A DNA stretch of 64,000 nucleotides from contig OX457037.1 of NCBI GenBank assembly GCA_949752735.1, positions 68,881,755 to 68,945,754 on the forward strand, in the 5' to 3' direction. How positions within the stretch are numbered: position 1 is the stretch's first letter; each line of letters opens with the position of its first letter. A program made the translations under genes and the position numbers. Below, piece after piece: positions 25,867 to 38,600 of the stretch. The notes beneath the pieces were generated by a model that saw nothing but the letters and a program-made list of their open reading frames with translations, made no database searches and was not told the DNA's origin. The stretch comes from Lumbricus terrestris. Its lineage: Eukaryota > Annelida > Clitellata > Crassiclitellata > Lumbricidae.

Positions 25867-28800
25867 ACTAGCTGAATTACCCGGCGTTGCCCGGGAAATG
25901 TTTTTGTCCCCAGCCACGTCTGACCCCGTTCCGACTTCACCATTCTGACCCCGCCTTTCATCGACCCCCGCGTTAAGGCGAAGTAACGAACCTCTCCGCT
26001 AGGTGTACATGTCTGGTCGATCAATCAATCAATCAATATACTTTATTGATCATCATGTATATGTATACATACAGTATAGCACAAACAAACAGTAGTTGAA
26101 AATGTCACATGCATAGATGTCAAAGGGTTAAGCCCAAAGGAACGTAAGGTTCCGCTAACAGGGTTGCCCTAATTACACGAAGAATCAATCTATCATCAAC
26201 TTTCTGCATAACAGTATATGTGTATAGACAGTTGTATATGATCAAGGTGTAAAACAATCTCTTCCATTTTACAAGTTTATCGAAATGCATTGAATGTAAG
26301 TTATGCAACTTAAACAAGTGGGGAAAACAAAATAACAAACAGACTAAACTAAACTAAACTAAGCTAAAAAAAACTAAAAACACAACAGTTAAGAGAATAC
26401 AACAGTGCACATGTAGGTAGTGCACTTCAAAACAAAACCATTTTGTGCAATTATGCAATAGTATCCAAAAGAAATAATTTCAATTTGTATTTGAATTGGT
26501 ACATTGTAGTTATACAAGTAAGATCAATAGGCAGAGAATTCCACATCGACGGTCCACCTATTCTAATACTATGCAGTCCAGTAGTGGTACGAACACTTCT
26601 TTGGTGGTATCTATTTACAGATCGTGTATAATTTAAGAGCTAAACCCGTTAAGTCCACTCGACACGTAACTGAGAAAAACGGCTTTTTCTGAAAAGCCGC
26701 AACGTGCTTCTTTCATAAATTGTTCGATAAAGAAAGTTTTTGAAATCTACGCTAATTTTTTCCAATTATTCGCAGTTATGTTCGCATTATTTGCGTCCAT
26801 AACATTTTTTGCTCCGCGGCGTAAAGATTTGAGCTCAAAATAATGACGTCATGAGTTTAGTGAACATAAAGCCAAAGATCGTTTTTATAACAGCGAAATT
26901 TAAAATATGGAAAGATTTTTGGATCGCTTTCTTTATGTTTTTGTCGAGTGGATCAGAAGAAATAAGGTTGTCGAGTGGATCAGAAGAAATAAGGCCAGAA
27001 TAATCATCAGAAATATTTTCGATATAAGTAAATATCACGTGATCTCAAACCGTCATGCCATTGGTTGTAGGATTCTTGTAGGCAATGGAGGCGACGAAGG
27101 CGAATGACTTTCGAATCGGTAATCGCGTGTGAAGTTAAAATGTTGACAGCACGGGCTATAAAGTTTATTGACAGCTGAAAATAGTGGCGTTAAACGTCAA
27201 ATTTGGGTAAGAATCAGTTTGAAAATTTTGGTAAAACGAATCGCTGTCATTTCCGAGCAGGCTCTGGCGAGAAATTCAAAATACATCCATACAAACAGAA
27301 AAAATACAAACAGAATAATGACTCTGCTTTATAAGTATAGATAATAGTAAACAATTACTACAATCATATAGGCCTAATAGTAAATAATATAACGGTATAT
27401 TATATTATAACAGTTCATGTAATGCGATGACGAAAACAGCAACTATCATTTTGTCAAATATTTCTGGAGGGATGTCATCTCCAGGGTGAGAATTGCCGGG
27501 GGCTGGGGGTTTCAACCCCCAGTCATTCTTAGAGCCAAACAGTAAAATCTGTCTTTTACACCCAGATTCCAAGTGGATCATGGTCCAGCCCCAGTCATTT
27601 TTCCACAATTCTTGCACTGGTCATCTCTGTTTTAGTCAGGCAAAAATAGTGTTTATACAAATATATACAGTAATTTCTACTCATTGCAACATGATGGTAT
27701 CAAATATTATAGTAGTAAATAATGCCATTATAATAATACAATAGTAAATAATATCACGGTATATTATAACACTTCATGTGAGACAATGATGAAAACAGTA
27801 ACTAAAAACCAATATCATTTTGTCAAATTTTTCTGGGGAGGAAATGTCAATCCTAGGGCGGGGAACTTTCCCCCCCCAGAAACGTCTAGATTAAACACTG
27901 CTGACTAACTAACAACTAACTAACAACTAACTAACGAACTGACTAACTTACTTACCTACTTACCAACTAATAGAATTCAACCGATTAATCGAATTTAATT
28001 ATTGAGATAAATGGACTAATTGCTTATTATCAGTAGGCCAACCAGCAATATTAATTATATATAGAACGTTGCTTTTTCAGTCTATGCAGATTTCTTAATT
28101 ACTGGGAATGCTGCTTTTTGCCGCTTCTTTTATATTATGACACGACTAAAGGACAAGATTTTCTTTCTCTGCGTATATGATCGCTTCCGGTCAATTCGCG
28201 TCTATGACGATGCGACTCCATTTGATCTGCTGATGCTGATATCTTTGGAAGATATTAAGTCTCCAGAGGGTTTATTATCAAGTGTCGCTTCGAACTGTCT
28301 CTACGTTACTAATTTGCATTCATCGTGCATCTGGAAGATAGCGTTGGAAGATCACCGTGCATCGAAATGGCTTTGCAATCTAACGCATACAGTCGAAATT
28401 ACGGTATCCACTGATGGGCAAGTGGTGATCCTGCAGCATGATGGAACGCGTAGCAAGTATTTTCTGGATGTCTACGGACCAGACGCAGTTTTCATCCGCA
28501 GACTCTACCTACCTAATAACATCTACTCTCCAAGAAAGGCTATTCTTAAACCCAATGGACAGTTCATCATCTTTCATTCGAAAGATAAGCCTATCAATGC
28601 AAAAGACAGGGATGAAAGCAGAATTGGTCCGGTTATTAGTCTACTTACAAGTAATGGACAGATAATCGGCCAAATCCGGATTGCATTCATGACTCTTTCG
28701 AGATTATTAAAAGGCAAAGTCTGCAGGTCGCCTCACAGGAACGCTGCTAAAGTGAATGTTCTAGGCGTAAATAAATCAGAATGTTACAGACCAGTTTCTT

Positions 28801-31800
28801 CTTATGGCTCTTATAGCTCATTTTTTGGACCTAGTGAACACTATTTCTTATATGTTTATCGCTTGAAACAATAAAAGATATGAACGTGAGCACTGAGCCA
28901 TATTATAGGCCTATACATGAGTGGAGTTTATCAGGAGCTAGGAGGGACTAAGGCCCCCAGAGGACTTTAAAAAGGCCATGAGCTTTGTTTGCTGGGGAAA
29001 TGCTCTATTTCCACGAAATTTCGACCAAAGAACTAAAAAAGGTCATCGAAAATTTGGTCGATGAAAATATTGTCGGCGCTGTTCGTTCTGGACCAAGTCT
29101 CTGTCCGCCCCAAAGCCAAAACCAAAGTTATTTTAGCCCCCCCCCCCCAACTCCAAGAACAGAAACCAAACTCCGCCCATGGCCGTATCTTATTGCCGTG
29201 CAATTGCCCATTGATTTTGAATGTAGGTTATACGCTTGAAGGTAAACATTTTTCTCATAATTGTTTAAAAAAATGAAACTTGTCAAGATCTTGCAGTCAT
29301 GACTCATTATTCGATCAACACTTCTCTTGTTACGGGTGGCTTTCATGCATAAAGTACACATCATTAATGGACATTGTTAAAGACATCATGATGCATGCAC
29401 AATTTGCACATGTAGGCTATATATTATTATTATATGCCTAGCTCGAATATTGTTTCCAATGTCTTCATGTTCTCCAAGTTAAGAGATTTAAATTTATGTG
29501 CCGTTATTATACACGATACGCAGTTCGCTTAGAGATTTCTAAGCTGCGTGCGTCAAATAGCAAATTCAGCCACAGCCAGGGACGTAACTAGCCCCCCCCA
29601 AACGAAGCTGAAGCCCCCCAAATAAATCAAGCCGTTGTATGCTTACGGCTTACCACTATAGACTCCTGTTGCCGCACTCGTCATGCTCAAGGCTTAAGCC
29701 CCGCCCCAAACGAAAAATACTAGTTACGGCCCTGGCCATAGCGAACACTACATGTAAACACGTAGGCCTCAGTCGATGGGAAGATGAGACGGCGAGGGAG
29801 TGTACTAGCCACACGCATCACCTGCCGAGACTAAGTAATTAATATCATCAACACCTAATAGGCTACCCATGCATGGTTTCCAATAGGTTATAGCTTTAAG
29901 GACGACTACTTTTCTCTTCTTCTCTTCTCTTATGTTGCGCAGTTGTTTCTCATGAGAATCCGTGAAGTTATCGCAAAAGTTCTCGTAGCTGTTTTCGCCT
30001 GCTGCCGCAGATTTGCGATTCTCTCACCCATGTCATCTGCAAAACTTTGCTTGGTCCATGGATCATGGTCCGACTAAACCTTGAACACCTTCGATAGTGA
30101 TTCCGCGGCATTTGCTTAGTATAATATATATAGGCCTACCGATACCAATTCCTTACGTGCAGGTCCGAGCATAGGCAAAGCAGCGTCTCCATTAATTTTG
30201 TCTTGGACCATTGCCGGTGACACGAAACGGAGTATCCCCTGAAAGCTATCCGGGAGGATGAATTAATCTATCCCCCCGGATGGAATTAACCGGTCTATAC
30301 TATCCGGGGAGGATAAACGATTTTTGTAAAATGCGCATAATAAAAAAAATTATGCTGTAATTAAAATTTAAAGTGACTCTAATTATTGTAAGTGTCCTAG
30401 GCAATGCTCAGATAAAGGCAACTCGAATTTATTTAGTGGCTCTGAGTGTTCTTAAGTGTTTTAAATGTTTTAAGTGCTCTAAAAACAGGGCAAAACAAAT
30501 TATCTAGTAGGAACAAACATACCTGTTAGTGTCATTGTTCAAAACAAAGCAGATGAAAATTAATTTGCCAAAAAAAATACATGCGGAAGCGGTTTTTTCG
30601 ACTTTTCTTCATTTGGGGGGATACAATTAATACGGGGGAATACTCTATTTCGTGACACCGGTATTCCAGTCTCGTCACACGACATCCACAAACACCACAT
30701 GTTGTGTCTGATGATCACCAACCAATTCTTCTCCTCCTCTGGCTCCCCATCACTGCAGTTTAGTCATCACATGTCTGGCTCTCCTATATTGGTTCCGACT
30801 AACAAATTCGTTCCTTTTCTTCTCCATTCATTTCTTCTCTTTTTCATTCAGTGCTTTGCTTTCTAAAATTAACAATTCTCTTCTCTTGTTCGCTTCCCTG
30901 TAGTTCTAATTGATAGACCCATTTACTTGTCAATGTCACAATAATTATGTAGCCTAAGCTATAATTATAGGCTCACATAATTAAAATATTATATTGTAAC
31001 AGGATGCTAAATTAAAAAAACCACGATGATTAATCGTAAAAATGCTATACAGAATTATAGGCCTATACTGTAGCCTATGCGTCATAGATTCTAAAGAATT
31101 AGAGGCAGTTTAATCGAAATGAAATCTTACAGTCTTAAAGGCAATTCATATCTACACACGATGGCCAGATTTCATCAAAAATATTTCAAACAGAACAAAA
31201 GTTATACCACTTTCAGTTAGGCCACCCACCGTTTTTTGACGATTCAAAAACGTAACGCAGCAAAAAGTGACAAAAAACGATTTTATTAAGTCACATCTCA
31301 AATGACTGTTGTGAAATGAACTTGTTGGTGCTTCACAACTTGTGTTCAATGTGCCCACCACTAATGCCAAAACTTCTTTTGAATCTCTTTGCAAAGTTCT
31401 TGATGACCCTGTTGATGCGTTCCAAAGGCAAATCTTCCCATGTTAACTCCAATGCGCCCATCAATTCTCTTACCGCTCTTGGTTTTGGTTGCAGATTGCG
31501 ATATTTCTTCAGCATAGCTCTCCGCAATTGATTATCAATCTATCGGGTTCAAATCCGGAGATTTGGGGCAATTGGCTTTTTCAACGAAACCAGAACAATC
31601 GAACCGATCGCCTTTCATTCACGGCTAATCTCTTAACTCTCAGATCAACTCTTAACGCTTGGGCACTCACTGTTTATCAGAGTAAACGTTGCTCATAAGA
31701 TCTTGCTCAAGAGTTGTCTGAATATGAATTTTGTCTGTCATTGACACCTTGGCCATTTTAAGTTTTTTAGAAATTTTAATTTCATTGCTTTAACAGCAAA

Positions 31801-32572
31801 ATTATTAATCTGACACATTCCTTATTTACCAACCTGATTGTCATCCTGCTAAGTGACTTAAAAGTGACGTACGGCTATGCTGGCGCCTTGTTTCTTGTTT
31901 AAGATAGCAATAATATCAATCAACTGGCAATACCAAGGCTGTTTGATAACAATTAGTTGAGATGCGACTTAATAAAATCATGTTTTGTTACTTTTTGTTG
32001 CGTGACGTTATTTAATCGTCAAATAACGGTGGGTGGCCTCACTAAAAGTGATATAACTTTTGTTTTGTTTGAAATGTTTTGATGAAATCTGGCCATCATA
32101 TGCAGATATGAATTGTCCTTGCGCCTCTTAAATTCCATTTCAATATTCTTACTTCTGGCCAAGATATTGACCAGAATAAATAAATTGGGTTTTTTGCTAC
32201 TTTTTGTTTCGTCACGTTTTTGAGTCGTGACAAAAAACGGTGGGTGGCCTCGTTAAAAACGGTATAACTTCGTCCTGTTTCACATATTGCAATTAAATTT
32301 GGCTATTGTACGTAGATATGATTTATATTTGAGCCCGTACGAATAACTGGATTTGAAAAATTCTTATTTTTGGCCAAGATATTGACAAACAACCGTAGGG
32401 ATTACTTTTTTAGCCCACCCTGTATATGTATTATGTCTACCACTCTACCACAACCATAGGTAGACAAGACGTCAGCATCACACATATTTTTCTAAACACG
32501 TGAATATATATAAATATATATATGGGCCTACACTAAACTCGTGAATATATATTATATATGCATGTATACCTA

Positions 32573-32607
<35 letters not shown>

Positions 32608-35600
32608 TATATATATATATATGTTTTAATGCGCATGTATTAGGTGCGTGCCAGGCATCTTCGCCTTTGAATCCTGTCCGCTTTGTTTCATCATCTGCTG
32701 TCGTTCTATCGTCGTTCTCTCGCTTCCTTACATCCGGGGAATTCAACCGAGTGATAACAATGCTTTAGCATTCCCGAGGGTGACCTCTAGCGCCCGATGA
32801 TGCACACGCCGACAAATCACACCATCATACAGATAGGCGTTTGCAGAGGATTTGGAAAGGAGAAAGGCAGAAATGAGAGGCTGAGTAAGAGGGAGTAAGA
32901 GGGTCGGAAAGAAGCGCACCGTTGGAAAAGGGTGCGAAGAGGAGGAGGATGAAGAAGAAGAAGAGGGAGAAAAGGAAGAAGACAAAGAAGAAGAGAAGGA
33001 AGAAGAAAAAGGAAGAAGAACAAGGAGAAAAGGAGAATGAGGAGGAGGAGATTCAAAGGAAGGAAAGTGAGAAGAGTATAATAAAGGATGAGGGACAGAA
33101 GAAGCAAGAAAGAAGAACATTGACATCGTACGCAAAACAGATGCGGAAGAGACTGAAGAAGGAGAAGAGATGCAAAAGTAAGGAGGGAAATGAAGAGGAT
33201 TAAGAATTTAAGATAATACGAAAACGAAGAAAACGAGGTGTCAAATTTCTATAGGGATGACAATAATTCTACCATGAAAATGCAGAACTAAAAAATTAAA
33301 ATTAAAAAAAACGAAGCGAAGAAGACGAAGAATGCTATGATAAGCTAAGATAAGAAATAAGATAAGATATTCTTTAATATGATATGAAGAAACTGATTAA
33401 GACTATAATGTTGAAGGCTAAATACAAAGAAGAATTGTAGGAGACATCAATCAAAACCGTTTTCAAGGCACAAGAGTATGGGAGGGAAAGCGAACGGGTG
33501 AGTAAAGATTGAAAAGTATGAGAACAGAAATAATATTATTATTAACACTGGAACGAAGTTTTGACTTTGGAGGAATGATGAAACAGAAGAGGAGGAGGAG
33601 GAGGATAAAGAGAAATAAATACCGAATAGGCAAGGAAACCCTTTAGAAGAACGTTTACAGCAGGGAGAACAAAAGGTAGAAACGGAGGACAAGAGCTGGG
33701 ACAGAGGAAGGTCGGAGATATATGCATAATGCGATGAGAGATGGAAATTGTGGAGCTCCTTCCAAATTGTTATCTATCGATGGCTTAGAGCACAGACGTC
33801 GTATCTGCAATTTTTTCAGAAAATCACTTTTTGACGCTATTCGATGCGTAAAATTATTCTTCACAGCCTCACAAAGGTTGTATGTACATACGACGAATAG
33901 GCACTAAGATATCGTTCATATCGTTTAGAATCTGAATGTCGTATCTGCATTTTTAAGGTCACAAACGTCGTATCTGCAACAGATACGACATTTTGTGCAG
34001 TAATTTCTGCCACACATACGACATAATCCAGTACACAGATGTCGTATCTGACCATTAATTACATTGTAAAAGTCTTTTCGTTATGCTGCTGCATAAAAGA
34101 CACTGACAATGTCACTTGCTGAATCAAAATAAACATTTTGGCTATCTCACTTTTTATGAGAAAGGAACATGTATCTTGAAAAAAAGTTTTTTCTACTTCC
34201 TGAAAAGTTTTGTTTTTTGCACATACGACGTCTGTGCTCTAAGCCATCGCTATGTCATGCGTTCATTTCCGATGCAGCTGAGGGACAACATTTCACAGTC
34301 CATAATACGACGCTTACGATGTGCATGCCATCCAACTCGGTCATGAATCTGATGCAAGTAAGTTGACTCATACATAAAATACATGGATGCTGCCTATGTA
34401 GGCTACAGTGTATTCACTGCCTTCTCTGTACAAGTACACATGCAGTCTCTAGGTATTGAGGCATATTCAAATGACAAATCCCGTGGGCAATCCATATCCT
34501 GCACTGGTGAATAAACTGATCACCCTGATGCAGCTTTTGCTGGCGCTCGAAATTTTTTGAAGATTTTCTTTATGTTATTATGTTATACACACATGCCAAC
34601 ATGAATACATAAATCATATTCATACCTACGTACATACAATATAATTATGCTTACATACATACATATTACATACATACATACAAAAATGCCTACATACATA
34701 CATACATACATACATACATACATACATACATACATACATACATACATACATACATACATACATACATACATACATACATACATACATACATACATGCATA
34801 CATACATACATACATACATACATACATACGTACATACGTACGTACGTCGTACATACATACAAGGAATAATCATACAGACATACAACATACATTCATACAT
34901 AGTCCACATACATTCGTACATAATATTATGCGTTTCTGAGTAGCTTACCCTGAAGAGGCGATATATAAAACTTCTTGAATAATACATATTACGTACATGC
35001 ACAATTGCACAGATACCAAAACAATAAATGTACTGCAGAAGCGAGCATCTTTATTAAGATATTCTTCTTTAAAGTGATCGCTTTCCGCTGGTCAGAAGTG
35101 AATCTGGTCATGTAAAAACGGATCAGAGCCCAATGGACGCTATTGTCAAGGAGCAGATATGGTAGCCTGGTGTCAGATTCGCTCGAATGCAGAGCACCCT
35201 GGAGTCGCCTCTGCTACCATGCCTCCGCAATCAAGCAAACTAAAATGCAAAGAGTGAAAGCATGCCCTGCACATTTTTCTATCGCGGCCCCACGACCTTG
35301 ACTCTAACCATTGTTAAAGGAATTGATGGATCACCGCTGACTGTTTGAATGTGTGCCGCGCCATTTACTTTAATTAGCCTACACCATCGTGCCGAGTGTG
35401 TCAAGCTATTTCAAACGAAATGAACAGACATTAACTGACTTTTATGTTGTTGCATGGACCTCTCGGTGAAGCCCCTTTTCACGAGACCAGCCTACTTATG
35501 TAAATACGACCGTCATTATTTACATCATAATCATTTGGAACAATCGTTCTCGTCATTACTGCGAAGTATATCGTCGTATTTGTATCGTCGTCAATAATAA

Positions 35601-38600
35601 AGATCATCGTGATTCTTTTTATTGTTGAAAGGCCTTGTCCAATGTCCATCCAAGTCCCCTCGTTCTTGCTCATCGCTCATCAACCGAACATCTGCGCCTC
35701 TATCTTAATGATAATCTTTGTTGGAATATTTCAACTCGGTAACCACGTGCGGCCGTACGCAACCCGCGAACTGGGTTCCTCCCTCGTTGATTATCCCACT
35801 GGGCCGCTCCTCCGCGTTAGCAACACGCCGACGGCAGGCGTTATCAGCCGCAGTCAGCTTCGACGGAGAGCAGGAAGGGGCAAAACGGGTGGAAGAAGCA
35901 ACGGAGGCGAAGAGTGGAGGTTGGAAAAGGACTCCGGTCTCTCAATGCTTGACCGAGGTCATCGCCGGATTGAAATAGACGTGCAGCCATAGACTACACG
36001 TGTATATATATATATATATGCATGTGTGGTCTATGGCTATATATATATATGTATATATATGTATATATGTATATATATATATGTATATATATGTATATAT
36101 ACAACGCATAGGGCGACATCTGTGCACGAAGAACGGACGACGTTGAATATTAATTATTTCGGTTCCACAGCACAGCTCCGCTCTCTCATCCGAATCGTTC
36201 CGGATTATAAATAACGCGACGGACGTATAATAAGTGGCCGTGGCTATGGAAGGAAAATGAAGGGAATTATTATCATCGTTCCGCTAAATTCCCTCATCGA
36301 TCTGCCTTGCGTTCGGTCCTTTCTACCTAAGAAGGCGCCTCGGCAAATCTCGGTTTCAATGAGAAAGGATTCGAAGCACTGTTGTCTTTCATAAATAAGA
36401 TCTATAATCACCACTGTTCGAGATAATTCGATGAATTCATCATGGACGATCGACGATGCACAGAATTAGAATCGCTCGTTAGCCGCTCGCTTGCCTTTGC
36501 CGTTAATCCCAGATGACACACACACGGCAGGTTTATGGCTCAAAGCCTTCACCTTATTGAACTGTTGAAACACAATATTTAAAAATAAATAAAACGCTAT
36601 GTAAAGATCTAGCGCTATTAGGCTAAGCAGCCGGTTAAACCGTAGTTTAGGCTGATAAATTACTTGTACAAAAGTTTAGGCTGATAAATTATTTGGACAT
36701 TATCCGAGGCTGCAAAAAGTATATACAAGTAATTTCTGGACCGCCAGGTTCAATCCAGCTTCCATTTCAACTATAAAAATGCCTTTATCCAGCTTCCATT
36801 TCAACTATGAAATGCCTTTATCCAGCTTCCATTTCTCTTGCGTTTTTCGTCAATCCAGCTTCTATTTCATATATAAAGACACCATCATCTAGCTTCCATT
36901 ACTTACACGTTTCTTCGTTAATTCAGCCTCCATTTCACCTGTAAAATGTCTTCATTCAGCTTCCATTTCTCTTGCGTTTTTCGTCAATCCAGCTTCCATT
37001 TATATACTGCACTTTTTCTTCTCGCGTTTTCAGTTTATATTGCTACTTCCGGTGGCGAATGTTCGGAAATTGGAATAGCGCGTTGTATGACGCGCTATAT
37101 TCATGATTGGTGGTGTTTCTTAATTTATCAGCCTAAACTACGGGATATCGACAACGTAAATAATTTATCAGCCTAAACTACGGTTTAACCAAGCAGGGTT
37201 CAGCCTTTCAAATGACCATCGGAATATGAAAACAGAAAATTCTCCACTTCAGTATGGCCTACAGTTTATGACATCACCAATGAAATCCGCTATGGGTAGA
37301 AATCCCAATGCTTCTTTCAACGGCAGAGTAGTCTAAGGTCCATACACCATAGCCTATCCATGATGGGTAGGCCTATCTTGATATAATTATAATAATTATG
37401 TCCTGTAACTTGCCACAGTAGCTGATTTGGTTACAGCGCTCGGACCACAGTAACGCGAAGAGTGTGGATTCAAACCTCGCCCGAAGTGTGCGTGAACAAC
37501 TTCAGTAAGTCCTTCGTTCACCATATATAATAAGCTAAATCGGTATGTCGTGCGCGCGTGCAATGAGTCAAGGTCATGCTCCCAAAATGGTAAATCGGCC
37601 TAATCAAAATAGGTCTACGCGAGTCTAAGTTTGCGAAGTTACAATGAGTCAAATAAACTTATGAATTTTAATATCTTGTTATGCCAGCATAATATTGTAG
37701 CCTAAGTAATAAGTTGTAGCAACATTGAAAACCGACTAAATCATCAGAACTATTATTATAGTCTTCATGTCTAATGCAGCAGCTGCACTTCCGGTAGCCG
37801 ACCTACATTGAGATGTCGAACCCGCTTATTCATGGGCGGAGTTTGGTTTCCGTTCTTGGAGGGGCTAAAAAAAAAGAACTTGGGCTTTGTTGGGGCTGAG
37901 CGGCGCCGATAAATATTTTTTTCGGGCCAAAAAAGTTTATGACTTTTTCGGGCTGAAATCTCGCCGAAAAATACTAATTTTCCCGGAAAAAAGATGATTT
38001 TTCCCGGAAAAAGTTGATGACCTTTTTTAAATCGGAAGTTCTGAAGTTTGCCGTAACAAATTTATGAGTCTGCGTCTTCTTGGGTGGGGGCTAAACCCGG
38101 GAAAAGATACCGCTTGCACGGTAAAAAAATTAATCTGGGTCTATGGCTGTCGTACACTCATGGTGAACGTTGAACCTTGCTGCATTAGTGACCAAAGCGC
38201 GCATAAGATCTAGGCCCAATGAATAATGAGCAGCTTTTGGGTTTGCGCATTTTGCTTTCAGATGCATATAATTATAGTTCGTCTACAGTGGCGTAGCCAG
38301 CTATTTTTTCATGGGGGGGCAGTGGGGTGGCAGCTTAAAATGATGGGGTGGCTACCGTTAGCAATTAAAGCGTGCATCGGCATCGATATATTGCCATAGA
38401 CTATGTATTTTTAGATTTTGGATGTATTACAGTATTGGACATAATACGCATGCAAGCCTCACTAGCTTGTCTGTCCCACAGTGTACTATAGTGGCCTGTC
38501 CCACTTTCCAATCACCCACCCTATAAGAAGTTGTACAGGAAGTTGTATAAAAAATAAAATAAGTCATAAATTATATAGCATTCTTTAATTCTTTATCACT

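Larger units (their letters stand above)
24988..27900. mobile_element. CAGTGTTTAATCTAG-ended transposon, copy 1 (2.9 kb, with nested insertions)
   Basis: Ends CAGTGTTTAATCTAG and CTAGATTAAACACTG with a perfect 9-bp duplication CTGACTAAC (24979-24987, 27901-27909), inserted into an (AACT)n microsatellite. Homologous and inverted relative to 47295-49131. Contains a GCGTTGCCC-hairpin insertion (about 25830-27345) and a small hAT MITE (27482-27619). No transposase. The 9-bp duplication suggests Mutator-like; CAGTG ends also occur in hAT elements. Confidence 0.85.

Noticed and set aside
25868..25900. Hammerhead-like string CTGAATT, hairpin, GGGAAATG
   Set aside because: The CUGANGA core is not matched and no helix I or III is seen, so no ribozyme is called.
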